Assembly: GCF_900291465.1 (NCBI RefSeq)
Contig: NZ_LT985808.1
Location: forward strand, 217,563 to 281,562
Length of the DNA stretch: 64,000 nucleotides
Direction: 5' to 3'
Source of the DNA: Bacteroides sp. Marseille-P3684
GTDB lineage: Bacteria > Bacteroidota > Bacteroidia > Bacteroidales > Bacteroidaceae
The stretch's first letter is position 1, and the number at the start of each line of letters is the position of its first letter. The position numbers and the translations under genes were made by a program. This document shows positions 9,457 through 17,882 of this stretch, piece by piece. Below the pieces are notes generated by a model, which saw only the letters and a list, made by a program, of their open reading frames with translations, was not told where the DNA came from and did not search any database.

Positions 9457-10297
9457 GTTTCTCTATTTTTTCTCTTGTATAAATCGTCTTTCCATTATTA
9501 CAAACTATAATTTGACCAGAAATACATTTCGAACAATCTGAAAGCAAAAACGTTGCAACTTCAGCTATTTCTTCAGGAAGATAAGCCCGTTTAGTTGCAT
9601 TTGTCGGAATATAAAGGTTTCCATCAGAATGCAGACCTGTCATATCAGAGCATGTTATTCCTGGAGATATGGCATTTATGCGAATTCCACTTTCTGCAAA
9701 ATTTGAAGCCAAACCTCTGACAAAACTATTTAGCGCAGCTTTTGTCCATCCATATGGTCTGTTATCTGCTAATTCGCCAACTTCAGAAGAAATGAAAAGT
9801 ATATTAGCTTCAATTTTTTCTGGTAGTATAGAACTAATAAATTTCTGTGTGAGAAAAATATTACTTCGCAAATTCGTATCAAATTGCTCCTTAAAACTTC
9901 CTTCAGTTACATGAAAAAAATCCTTTTCGTGCAAAGATATTCCTGCATTACAAACAAGACTATCAAATCCTCCGAGTAACACTTTTGATTTATCTATAAA
10001 GGCTTGAAATGAATCTACATCGCGCATATCTAAGACCTGATATTTGCAATTAATCTGTTTGGCACTTTGTTTTAAAACGTCTTCATTACGTCCTGCTATT
10101 AAAACAAGCGCACCTTCTTCTGTAAATTTCTTGGCCATTGCATAGCCTAATCCACGACCACCACCTGTTAATATAATTTTTCTTCCTTTTAAAAGTTCAT
10201 TGGGAGCAATGGTCACGATATTTGTTGTTATATGATTTTCGGGTATACCTTTCAACAGATACCGTCCAACTCTTTTTACATATTTCTTTATGCCCAT
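9449..10297 (-). CDS. Short-chain dehydrogenase/reductase
   Basis: A 282-aa classical SDR. After about 38 leader residues comes the NAD(P)-binding motif ILTGGGRGLGYAMAKKF (TGxxxGxG), then LVCNAGIS (NAG motif, near residue 117), the catalytic Ser in ILFISSEVGE, the YxxxK pair in YGWTKAALNS and the ISPGIT segment. It oxidises or reduces a sugar or keto-acid intermediate in the cytoplasm. Its overlap with the ThDP-enzyme gene points to a shared pathway: the ThDP product may be reduced, or its substrate made, by this enzyme. The 207-bp stretch upstream (10298-10505) holds no gene. Confidence 0.85.
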   Translation of the reverse strand: MGIKKYVKRVGRYLLKGIPENHITTNIVTIAPNELLKGRKIILTGGGRGLGYAMAKKFTEEGALVLIAGRNEDVLKQSAKQINCKYQVLDMRDVDSFQAFIDKSKVLLGGFDSLVCNAGISLHEKDFFHVTEGSFKEQFDTNLRSNIFLTQKFISSILPEKIEANILFISSEVGELADNRPYGWTKAALNSFVRGLASNFAESGIRINAISPGITCSDMTGLHSDGNLYIPTNATKRAYLPEEIAEVATFLLSDCSKCISGQIIVCNNGKTIYTREKIEKHG

Positions 10298-10505
10298 ATT
10301 CGCAGTAGTTGAATTGTAAATTTATATGATTTGGTTTCAAAATCTTACCAACTTACTTGCCACACACCATTTCACATTATACAAGACATCTTATCAGGCT
10401 GTAGAACAAAATCCTTTACACACCCAACATCATATACTTTCATTCTATCTTAAATCAGCCATTTATAGAAGTATCGCAAAGGAATGCGAATAAGATACAA
10501 ACTGG

Positions 10506-12041
10506 TTAATGCGCAAATTTATGATGAAGATCAAGTACTTTCTTTGTCACGGCTTTACGCTCACTGTCTGTAAGGCCGATAAGAAAAATGGTTATTAATG
10601 AAGAAATCAAAGAGACAACAACAGTCAAGCATAAACGCCAAAACGACGGAGAGAACGAATTTACCACGACGAACGGCAAAATGACAGCGATCGGAGTGAC
10701 AATAAACATTGGAATAACCACCTTTCTGACAAACAGAGCTGGAGGAAAATGCAACAATCCTTTCATTATATACAGCCTGACAATGTTTACTCCTATATAA
10801 ACCATAATGAAGACAATATATGTACTCTCAGCAGGTAGACCACACTCAAAAGCAACCCAAGTAAGTGGAAAGACTAATACGCCTACACTGGAAATCCAAA
10901 TTGAATAGCGTTTGATATTACCTGTTGCCATACAGGCTGTAAGACCTGTTCCACCGAGCATATTCAGCATCGAGCCTATAATGGTGAGTCGAAGAAACAC
11001 CACGGTATGGTCAGGAACAGTTTTCAGCCATAGTGTCAAAACATATTCAGTTTCGAGCATGACAGGAATGGCGAATAGCATTAGCAAGAAATAGGAGAAT
11101 TTAGCACCACGGCAAACGAGGGTAAACATCTCTTTGATCCTCCCCGCAGCATAATCTTTTGTTATCTGCGGGTTTACAGCAGTCATGAAATTGTTGACGA
11201 ACTGCTGTATTGCTCCGTCAACCTGTGTGGCAACTCCTCGGGCCGCATTCAGCGTCACGCCAAAGAACATGTTTATAAGAATATTCACTCCCTGTGTATT
11301 GAACAGCCAACAACCATTAGACAGGAATTGCCATCCTGCAAAACTGCCCATCTGTTTCAATAAGGAACGATCGTAAACGAATCGATAATGGCATTCTTCA
11401 AAATGCCGGTTGCAGTAAACACCGTAAACGATACGTATGATCAAAGCGACAATAACAAGGAGTATGGCATAGGAAATCAGCTTATCAAAAGGTGAGACCA
11501 CTATCAGATAACATATTAGCAGTTTCAATGAAGCCTCAAGTATGCTAACGTATGCAAAAGCTGCCATACGTTCGTGAGCAATGATGCAGGCGTTGTACGG
11601 AATACTTACAAGATTGATGCAGAACATCAACAGCGAGCAATAAAGCACCCAGTTGGCTGCCGTCATCCGCCCCTCTGGTATGTTCATCTGCGTATTCAGA
11701 AACCAACCACCGACTACTGCACCAAGAATCATTATCAACAGCGACAACCCCAACTGTATGTTGACACTTGTCGAGAAAATCAGACCAAGCCGCTTGATGT
11801 CACCACGTCCAAGCTCAAATGTAATGAAGCGACTTATCGCATTGGATAAAGAGCCTGAAAGTAGGGAGAACATGGCCACAACACCGCCCACGACATTGTA
11901 AATACCATAATCCCCCACGCCTAGTGCATTCAGGATGACGCGACTCGTATAGAGCGTTATCGCCATAATGAATAGCGTCCGCACATACAGCAGCAGCGTA
12001 TTCTTAGCAATCCGCTTGTTATTCTCCGCAACGTTCACCAT
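10506..12041 (-). CDS. wzx: Polysaccharide flippase (Wzx, MOP superfamily)
   Basis: About 511 residues with some 12-14 hydrophobic helices across the whole length and no soluble domain. N-terminal features TLLLYVRTLFIMAITLYTSR and VGDYGIYNVVGG are typical of the polysaccharide-transporter branch of the MATE/MOP superfamily. It flips undecaprenyl-diphosphate-linked repeat units to the periplasm for Wzy. The frame opens with GTG at 12050, but ATG at 12041 gives a cleaner start (MVNVAENNKRIAKNT). Composition is intermediate between the GC-rich wzc on one side and the AT-rich cassette on the other. It is the first gene of the variable part of the locus. Confidence 0.87.
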   Translation of the reverse strand: MVNVAENNKRIAKNTLLLYVRTLFIMAITLYTSRVILNALGVGDYGIYNVVGGVVAMFSLLSGSLSNAISRFITFELGRGDIKRLGLIFSTSVNIQLGLSLLIMILGAVVGGWFLNTQMNIPEGRMTAANWVLYCSLLMFCINLVSIPYNACIIAHERMAAFAYVSILEASLKLLICYLIVVSPFDKLISYAILLVIVALIIRIVYGVYCNRHFEECHYRFVYDRSLLKQMGSFAGWQFLSNGCWLFNTQGVNILINMFFGVTLNAARGVATQVDGAIQQFVNNFMTAVNPQITKDYAAGRIKEMFTLVCRGAKFSYFLLMLFAIPVMLETEYVLTLWLKTVPDHTVVFLRLTIIGSMLNMLGGTGLTACMATGNIKRYSIWISSVGVLVFPLTWVAFECGLPAESTYIVFIMVYIGVNIVRLYIMKGLLHFPPALFVRKVVIPMFIVTPIAVILPFVVVNSFSPSFWRLCLTVVVSLISSLITIFLIGLTDSERKAVTKKVLDLHHKFAH

Positions 12042-12066
12042 CACATACACCTGTTACGTCCCTCAC

Positions 12067-14481
12067 TCACTTCTTCTCATCCCCATACCCATAGCCATAA
12101 CCATACCCGGCCTTGCCATAGCCGTAGCCATACTTCTGGCCATAGCCATAGCCGTAACTGTTCTTGCGCTTGGACATGTCAATGCTGTTGATGACCGTCG
12201 CGAGGTGAGGAATCTTATGCTCGTCGCGCAACGTGTTGATGAAGCTGAAACCACCCTTCGGCGTATAGTCTGCACGACAGACATAGACCAGCATGTCTGC
12301 CACACGGGAGATGATCGAGCTGTCGGTCACCATGCCGATGGGAGCAGTGTCGAGGATGATGTAGTCGTACTTCTCCTTCAGACGGGAAATTGCCTCGTCG
12401 AGCGTACGGCGGGCTACCAGCTCAGTAGGATTGGGAGGAATGGGACCACCGGGAAGGATGTCAAGGTTCGGACTGAGGTCCGACTGCTGGATGATGTCGA
12501 AGAGGTCCGTATGCTCGGGATCGCTCAGGTAACTCGTGATGCCGTGAATGCGACGCGAGAGGTTAAACACCTTGTTCAGTCCCGGCTTGCGGATGTCCAT
12601 GCCCATGATGAGCGTCTTCTTGCCCATGTAGGCGAGACTCACGGCAAGGTTGCCTGCCACGAACGATTTTCCTTCACCGGGCATCGTCGACGAGAACATG
12701 ATGACTCGCTCCTCAGGCTTCAGCATGAACAGCAGGTTCGTACGCAGGGCACGGAAGGTCTCCTCCATCACCTCGTTGCGGTTCTCGTGCACGACGATGG
12801 CACCCGCCTCGGGCTTCTTGCCCAGGGGGATTTCGCCGACAACGGGTACATCGGTGAGCTTCTCCACATCCGAGCGGTTCTCTATCTTGTACTTCAGCAG
12901 GTCCGCCAGGTAGATGCAGCCGAAGGGTATGCCCAGACCCAGCACGAAGGCTGCCAGGTAGAACAGCTTCTTCTTCGGCGACACCGGATACTTGTCCGCC
13001 AGCGGCTCCTCAATGATGCGTCCGTTGTTCGCAGTGGCTGCCAGCGTGATGGCGTTCTCCTCGCGCTTCTGGAGGAGCATGGTGTAGAGAGTCGCCTTGA
13101 TTTCCTGCTGACGCGAGATGCTCATGAACTCCTTCTCCTGCTCGGGGGCACGGCTGATGCGTCCCTCAAACTTGCTTGCCTGGCGGTCGAGGTCCTTCTT
13201 GGTAATCTGCAGTCCGCGGAGCACACTCTCCACGGTGGTCTGCACACTGAGGTGCATGGCTGCCAGGTTGGCGTCGAGCTGCACCACTGCGGGGTTCTCT
13301 TCCGACGAGGTGAGCAGGAGGCGCTTGCGCTCGGCAAGCTGCGCGTTATACTGGTCGATGGCGGTGCTCAACACACGGTCCTCCAGACCGACGTTGCTCG
13401 GGATGACCTGGTACTGGTTAGCAGGATTGTTGATGTAGTCGCGCAGGAAACGCACGAGGCTGATCTGTGTCTCGTTCTGCACGCGCTGCTGCTCGTACTT
13501 CGAGTTCTCCTGCAGGGCGAGTTGTGCATCGCTCACCAGGTCGGTCAACCCGGAGCGTTGCTTGAAGGCGGCAAGCCGGCTTTCGGTCGTACCCAGTTCC
13601 TCGTTGATGATGCCCAGACGCTCCTCGATGAACTCTGCCGTCTTCTCCGCCACCTCGTTCTTCTCATCGTTGGCATCCTGGTTGTAGAGTGCCACCAGGC
13701 AGGTGATGAAGTCCATGGCACGCAGGCGGTCGGTGTTCTGCACGGCAAGCCGGGCGATGGTTGTGGTCTTCGACGAGGGCTCCACGGTGAGGTGTTCCCC
13801 GTACGACTTTGCCACGGCTACCGGCGTGTTGATGACGGCATCCAGCTCCATGTTGTCCTCCACGGGGATGGAATCATTGAGCATGAACGTCACGATGCCT
13901 GCCGGGGTGTGCATCACGGCAGGGAACTTGTCAAAGTCCTTTTTCATCGTTTCCTCGTCCGCATCGGCATCCACCGTATAGACCGCCTCGACGGAGAGGT
14001 GCTTGTCTGTCGTCAGGTGCATCTCCAGCTCCATGGGTGCATAGAGCTTGTCGGCTTCCGCAGGGGTCATGTAGACCTCGACGGGCGACTTCTTGTACAG
14101 GGGGACGGCATGGCCGAAGGTACGCGGACGCGTGATGGAGGTGTAGAGGTTGAGCGTGGTCACCACCTTCTTGAGGAGGGTACGCGAACGGAGAATCTCC
14201 ACCTCGTTGTCGAAGTTGTTTGTCATGGAGAACACACCCAGGTCCTGCATGGCTGCCAACGGACCGGCTGCAGCATTGTTGCTGCGCTTGTCCTGCTCCT
14301 GGATGAGCACGGACGCCTGCACGTTGTAGACGGGTGCCTGATAGCGCAGCCAGAGCCACGCACCGATGAGCATCACCACCACACCGGCAACAAACCAGTG
14401 CCAGTAGACGAGGTACTTGAAAAGGATTTCATAGAGGTTGATGTTCTCTTCTTTATGTTCTTGCTGGGGAATCTGTTCCAT
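12067..14481 (-). CDS. wzc: Capsule chain-length regulator and BY-type tyrosine kinase (Wzc)
   Basis: An 804-aa co-polymerase with cytoplasmic kinase. Two membrane helices (near residues 25-42 and 500-520) flank a periplasmic Wzz/GumC-type domain with a long coiled coil. The kinase has Walker A PGEGKSFVAGNLAVSLA (near residue 600), Walker A' MGMDIRKPG and Walker B YIILDTAPIGMVTD (near 705). The last 35 residues are a Tyr/Gly/Lys cluster with about ten tyrosines, the autophosphorylation tail. It controls polymer length with Wza and Wzy at the inner membrane. It lies 25 bp upstream of wzx and about 50 bp downstream of wza. A very long open frame on the opposite strand is only its GC-driven shadow. 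Confidence 0.95.
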   Translation of the reverse strand: MEQIPQQEHKEENINLYEILFKYLVYWHWFVAGVVVMLIGAWLWLRYQAPVYNVQASVLIQEQDKRSNNAAAGPLAAMQDLGVFSMTNNFDNEVEILRSRTLLKKVVTTLNLYTSITRPRTFGHAVPLYKKSPVEVYMTPAEADKLYAPMELEMHLTTDKHLSVEAVYTVDADADEETMKKDFDKFPAVMHTPAGIVTFMLNDSIPVEDNMELDAVINTPVAVAKSYGEHLTVEPSSKTTTIARLAVQNTDRLRAMDFITCLVALYNQDANDEKNEVAEKTAEFIEERLGIINEELGTTESRLAAFKQRSGLTDLVSDAQLALQENSKYEQQRVQNETQISLVRFLRDYINNPANQYQVIPSNVGLEDRVLSTAIDQYNAQLAERKRLLLTSSEENPAVVQLDANLAAMHLSVQTTVESVLRGLQITKKDLDRQASKFEGRISRAPEQEKEFMSISRQQEIKATLYTMLLQKREENAITLAATANNGRIIEEPLADKYPVSPKKKLFYLAAFVLGLGIPFGCIYLADLLKYKIENRSDVEKLTDVPVVGEIPLGKKPEAGAIVVHENRNEVMEETFRALRTNLLFMLKPEERVIMFSSTMPGEGKSFVAGNLAVSLAYMGKKTLIMGMDIRKPGLNKVFNLSRRIHGITSYLSDPEHTDLFDIIQQSDLSPNLDILPGGPIPPNPTELVARRTLDEAISRLKEKYDYIILDTAPIGMVTDSSIISRVADMLVYVCRADYTPKGGFSFINTLRDEHKIPHLATVINSIDMSKRKNSYGYGYGQKYGYGYGKAGYGYGYGYGDEKK

Positions 14482-14531
14482 TATCTGTTTTCTTGTTTAG
14501 GATTTGTTCGGGAGACGGGTCGCCCGTTCTT

Positions 14532-15329
14532 TTACCTCAATATGTTTACAATCAGGCTGGCGATGGACACCAGGATGGATGTGGCGGAGATGACGGTGGT
14601 CGTCGTGTTGCCGATGTCGGAGTTCTTCGCCTTGGTCTTGTTCGGGGTCACGTAGATGATGTCGTTCTGCTTCAGGTAGTAGTAGGGCGAAAGGACAACA
14701 TCCGCCTTGTTGAGGTTGAGTGTGACGATTTCGCGCTTGCCTGCCGCATCCTCGCGGATGAGCTTCACGTTGTCCCGCAAGCCGTAGACCGTCATGTCGC
14801 CTGCCATGGCAAGTGCTTCCAGCACATTGACCTTCTCGTTGCTCACGGTGAATGTTCCGGGACGGTTCACCTCCCCGATGACCGAGATTTTGTAGTTTGT
14901 CATGCGGACGGTCACGATGGGGACCTCCTTGAGGTAAGGCACCAGCCGTTCGCGTATCATCGTCTCGGTCTCCCGTTTCGTCAGTCCGCCGACCTTGAGA
15001 CGTCCCAACACAGGGAAGTCGATTTCGCCCTCATTGTCCACCAGGTATTGCTGGAGGGTCGGGGCACTCGTCGTGTTGACATTTGCCAGCGAGGCGTTGA
15101 GAGGGGTCTGCGTCGTCAGGTTAAAGGGGGCGGAAGCCTGAGGGTCGGTCGTGTTGACCGTGATGGATATCAAGTCCTTGGGCATGATGCGGGCATCATA
15201 GAGCGGTTCGTTCTGCACGGCTTGGTTCACACTCTCAGGGTCCTGCAAGTAGGGCACGTTCTTGTACGAAGTGCAGCTTGCCAACAGAGTCGTCAGGAGC
15301 AACAGACTCAGCATGTTTCGCATGTTCAT
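14532..15329 (-). CDS. wza: Polysaccharide export outer-membrane lipoprotein (Wza)
   Basis: The 265-aa product starts with a lipoprotein signal whose lipobox LLASC puts the lipidated cysteine at residue 19. It has the Poly_export domain around residues 45-140 (DARIMPKDLISITVN, VDNEGEIDFPVLGRL), then an SLBB-type domain (KISVIGEVNRPGTFTV near residue 160) and a C-terminal hydrophobic helix (TTVISATSILVSIASLIVNIL). It forms the outer-membrane export channel that works with Wzc. The length is shorter than E. coli Wza but normal for Bacteroidales. It is in operon with wzc and GC-rich like it. Confidence 0.94.
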   Translation of the reverse strand: MNMRNMLSLLLLTTLLASCTSYKNVPYLQDPESVNQAVQNEPLYDARIMPKDLISITVNTTDPQASAPFNLTTQTPLNASLANVNTTSAPTLQQYLVDNEGEIDFPVLGRLKVGGLTKRETETMIRERLVPYLKEVPIVTVRMTNYKISVIGEVNRPGTFTVSNEKVNVLEALAMAGDMTVYGLRDNVKLIREDAAGKREIVTLNLNKADVVLSPYYYLKQNDIIYVTPNKTKAKNSDIGNTTTTVISATSILVSIASLIVNILR

Positions 15330-15361
15330 ATCGTGTTCGTTTGTTTTGTTTCTACAGTTTT

Positions 15362-15787
15362 TCAGCCGAAGAGCTTGCCCAGCAACCCTTTCTTCTTTCC
15401 GGGTTGCGGACGGTCTTCACGTTCCAGCAAAGTTTCGTAAGTCAGTTTGTTGTGTATCATGTCATAGATGGTGCCCCAGTCGGGGAGTCCGCCCAGGTTG
15501 CGGTCGTCGATGAAGACGTCCGCCTTCAACTTGCGCGAATAGTGGTTGTTCTGCCCCTTCTCCTCCTCGGGATAGTCGCGGTTGATGGCATAGAACTCCA
15601 GTCCGCGTTCCCGGCAGAAGGCAACCGCCTCATCGAGCAGACGTCCCTCACGGACTGTCCATAACACGATGCGGTGATGTTCGTCGCGCAGACGCTTCAG
15701 TGTATCAATGGCAAAGGGAATCTCCCTGCCTATCTCAGGATAACGGTGTTCGACAATCGTTCCGTCGAAATCTACAGCAATCAGCAT
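15362..15787 (-). CDS. Small HAD-superfamily hydrolase
   Basis: A 141-aa HAD-like protein. Motif I is VDFDGTIV (residues 5-12, nucleophile Asp), motif II is IVLWTVREG (Thr near residue 44), and the acidic motif is VFIDDRNLGG near residue 105. It has no cap domain, as in small phosphatases that sit in Bacteroidales capsule loci close to upxY. It probably removes phosphate from a small metabolite or sugar phosphate in the cytoplasm; the substrate is unknown. It lies between the 77-aa ORF and wza in the same direction and is part of the conserved GC-rich head of the operon. Confidence 0.8.
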   Translation of the reverse strand: MLIAVDFDGTIVEHRYPEIGREIPFAIDTLKRLRDEHHRIVLWTVREGRLLDEAVAFCRERGLEFYAINRDYPEEEKGQNNHYSRKLKADVFIDDRNLGGLPDWGTIYDMIHNKLTYETLLEREDRPQPGKKKGLLGKLFG

Positions 15788-15845
15788 AATCAGAATGTAC
15801 GTGTTTCAGTTAACAGTAAAATCGTCAATTGTCCATTGTCAATCG

Positions 15846-16079
15846 TCAATTGTCAGTAGCCCCCATCCGGTACGGACGTCCGTCAGTATCCCGTGCAGGA
15901 GTGAAAAAGGTCGTGGGAAGGTTCAGCTCATAGCACCGCGTACGGTAACAGCAGAGCACATACTCCTCGGTGACGCAGAGGCCGGCATAATGCTCTTCCG
16001 GCACACGGACGCCTCCCCGCAACAGGACCTCATAGTAGCCGTCGCGATGAACCATCGGCACAAAATTTTCCGGTTCCAT
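15846..16079 (-). CDS. Small protein of unknown function in capsule operon head
   Basis: A 77-aa ORF starting ATG at 16079, with codon use and GC like its neighbours. It begins MEPENFVPMVHRDGYYEVLLRGG and holds a pair of cysteines (YVLCCYRTRC). No signal peptide or membrane helix is visible and I do not recognise a family. It sits 23 bp downstream of upxY where many Bacteroides capsule loci carry upxZ, but it is far shorter than UpxZ and shows no clear likeness to it. Between it and the HAD gene (15788-15845) lies a run of TCAATTGTC-like repeats. Confidence 0.6.
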   Translation of the reverse strand: MEPENFVPMVHRDGYYEVLLRGGVRVPEEHYAGLCVTEEYVLCCYRTRCYELNLPTTFFTPARDTDGRPYRMGATDN

Positions 16080-16102
16080 GTTTCTTCAGTTGACGAAAGT
16101 GT

Positions 16103-16648
16103 TCAACGTGCCTGTTCCGCCTCACAATACCACTTCGGGATGTGGACGAAAATGCCCAACGTAGCCAGGGTGATGACCACGTAGGAGCGGTTTTTATACC
16201 GGACCAGTTTCCCGGTCAGTCCCTTGAACGTGCCATGAATGACACGCACCCGTTGCCCGGGCCGCGCCTCGGCAAACTCCCGGTCGGTGTACAGGGTCCC
16301 TTCATAGTCCGGGTCGCAGATGGCACGCAGCTCGATCATCTGTGAGTCCGGTATTGCATAATACTTTGTAGAATCGGAGTAACGAAGGATGCGGAGCGGA
16401 TAGGGACAGCCGGCAATCAGCCGGGCAAGGAAGCTGTCATCATCGTCCCACTCCTTCTGCAAGAAAAGCAGGTTGTGCACCGCGGGGGTCAGTTCCCTCT
16501 TTTTCTTCCCGTCAGGCAACACCCGTTCGGTGTAGAGCATCGGGATGAACGATTTCAGCCCCTGCTCCTTCAGATAGTCCTCCACCTGCTGTTCCCGGCA
16601 ATGGAAGGTCTGCAAGGCATACCACACCTTCCTCTCTGAATTTTCCAT
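16103..16648 (-). CDS. upxY: UpxY-type NusG-like transcription antiterminator
   Basis: A 181-aa NusG paralogue. Residues 6-105 form the NGN domain (KVWYALQTFHCREQQVEDYL at the start, where NusG has WY.....g.E..v). Residues about 128-160 form the KOW motif (GQRVRVIHGTFKGLTGKLV). UpxY proteins act on the leader of their own capsule operon, holding RNA polymerase in an antiterminating state so that the long downstream operon is read through. It is the first gene, transcribed leftward, with a leader of about 250 nt between the candidate promoter and its start codon, long enough to hold an ops-like recruitment site. Confidence 0.9.
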   Translation of the reverse strand: MENSERKVWYALQTFHCREQQVEDYLKEQGLKSFIPMLYTERVLPDGKKKRELTPAVHNLLFLQKEWDDDDSFLARLIAGCPYPLRILRYSDSTKYYAIPDSQMIELRAICDPDYEGTLYTDREFAEARPGQRVRVIHGTFKGLTGKLVRYKNRSYVVITLATLGIFVHIPKWYCEAEQAR

Positions 16649-16849
16649 CTGTTCCCGTCCTCCTTTTCCGGATTAGTCCTATTTCTTATAATATTCGCCG
16701 ATAGTTACCCTGTGGACAAGTTGACAAACAGAGGTCTGCAAACCGGTCCACCGGACCTTTCATTTCCTTGCAATTCTTCTCCTCCCCACCGGAGCAGGTG
16801 CTTCGCGGGTCATCGATTCATCAAGCAAGGACACAGCCTGTTTTGTAAC

Positions 16850-17066
16850 ACCTCTATATAAGAATTAGTATTCACAGCGATGTATACAAAGTACTATGAC
16901 GGCGCAAAGATACGTAAAAAGAGCCTATTAGATATAACAATGCCTTCATAAAAAGTATGTAACGAATCTTCAATTCCGCCCCTCCCATTTGCAAACGAAT
17001 CTTAACCCAATTTGTAATGTTCTGAATATTAATACATTTATAGGATGTCACCTCTTATATAGAGGT
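16850..17066. repeat. Inverted repeat enclosing capsule promoter (candidate invertible segment)
   Basis: ACCTCTATATAAGA at 16850-16863 recurs as its exact reverse complement at 17053-17066. Allowing two mismatches, the match extends left to a shared TGTrAy, about 20 bp per arm. The arms enclose 189 bp that contain the promoter-like element directed at upxY. In Bacteroides fragilis, capsule promoters lie on segments of this size flanked by inverted repeats and are flipped by tyrosine or serine recombinases. That this segment flips is inference; no recombinase gene is in the window. The right arm is itself a short palindrome (17050-17066), and a direct repeat AACGAATCTT occurs twice inside. Confidence 0.6.
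16905..16912 (-). promoter_or_regulatory. Candidate -7 element of capsule operon promoter
   Basis: On the - strand this reads TATCTTTG, matching the Bacteroidetes -7 consensus TAnnTTTG. Transcription would start near 16898 and run into upxY with a leader of about 250 nt. The -33 match is poor: a TTGT lies about 24 bp upstream, longer than the usual 19-21 bp. It is inside the inverted-repeat segment, so in the other orientation it would point away from the operon. Confidence 0.45.
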
Positions 17067-17178
17067 ATCACATTTGCATCCGGTGTAGGATTCTACAAGA
17101 TTTATTCACGAAAGTCTTTATTTTCAGACTTCTTTCCGTTAAAATCACTTAATTTAATATGTACAAAAAATTCTCATT

Positions 17179-17560
17179 TCAAGGAGATTTACAGCTGAAA
17201 GACTCCAGTATCAGCAGCCCCTTATCCGTCAATTGATACTTTTGATTTCTACTATTAGGCTTATCAGGGATGGTTTGTCTCAAGATACCAGCATTCAAAA
17301 GAGGATAAATGTATTTCCTCCTGAATTTGGTTCTGTCCGTAGCATCCATAAACGACAATATCTCTGCAAAAGAACGCGCCTCTACACAGAATCCAATCAA
17401 CTTGTCTATGTTTTCAATACTGGGTGCTAACTGGGTGCTGACTGGGTGCTGACTGGGTGCTTAGCCCCCAAAAAATCACCATAAATGACTCTATCCGAAA
17501 AGGTCGACTACTCAAAAGAACATCCGGAATCCACCTGAACAGAGATAAACGAGAGTCTTT
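17179..17560 (-). pseudogene. C-terminal remnant of AlbA/RecG-like ATP-binding protein
   Basis: Residues encoded by 17179-17400 (…IGFCVEARSFAEILSFM, FRRKYIYPLLNAGIL, IPDKPNSRNQKYQLT) match the winged-helix C-terminus found in Bacteroidales proteins with an AlbA_2 DNA-binding domain and a RecG-like C-terminal domain. Upstream, the family's usual glutamine/proline-rich linker is visible across the 11-bp repeats, then breaks out of frame. The large N-terminal part is absent, and the segment 17463-17560 only weakly resembles the preceding domain. I read it as a truncated, dead gene, possibly left by recombination next to the capsule locus. Confidence 0.6.
17419..17462. repeat. Four tandem copies of an 11-bp repeat
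   Basis: ACTGGGTGCTR is repeated four times head to tail (17419, 17430, 17441, 17452), with only the last base varying (A, G, G, T). Eleven is not a multiple of three, so a gain or loss of one copy shifts the reading frame of the AlbA/RecG-like gene it lies in. Three copies (33 bp) encode a Thr-Gln/Ala-Pro-Ser type linker. Confidence 0.9.
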
Positions 17561-17882
17561 ACAACAGAGACTTCAGTCATTTCATTTTCACAGTTCCGTC
17601 TTCAGTTCTTCGTACAAGTCAACGGGACCCAAATGCCAATACTTGGTGCTCTCGGTCGATAACTTCTTATAGAGTTCCGGTCAGTGACCGTTCTGTATGG
17701 AAAACAGCTTTTCAATCCGCCAAATTTAAGTGATTGTCCGCTAACGGCAAAGAGCTTCGGAAGTCTTTTGGAAGGCATCGCAAAAAATTTCACCTTTCTT
17801 CCTCGTTCCCTTTGTTCACTACAACTTAAGCTTGGGAAAGGCTAGTCGCTATTTTAACTCCAACAGGGCGGTAGACTTTGAG
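17561..17882. other. Noncoding gap
   Basis: About 320 bp between the AlbA/RecG-like remnant and hipA. A 63-codon open frame at 17602-17793 on the - strand shows no domain or composition that would support a gene. I see no terminator or repeat. Confidence 0.5.

Noticed and set aside
11968..14655. 895-codon open frame on the + strand opposite wzc and wza
   Set aside because: It mirrors a certain gene with full motifs on the - strand. Its own translation is His/Val/Leu/Arg-rich without domains, as expected from the antisense of GC-rich coding DNA.
17602..17793. 63-codon - strand frame as a gene
   Set aside because: No start context, domain or likeness that I can see; it overlaps noncoding decay next to a pseudogene.
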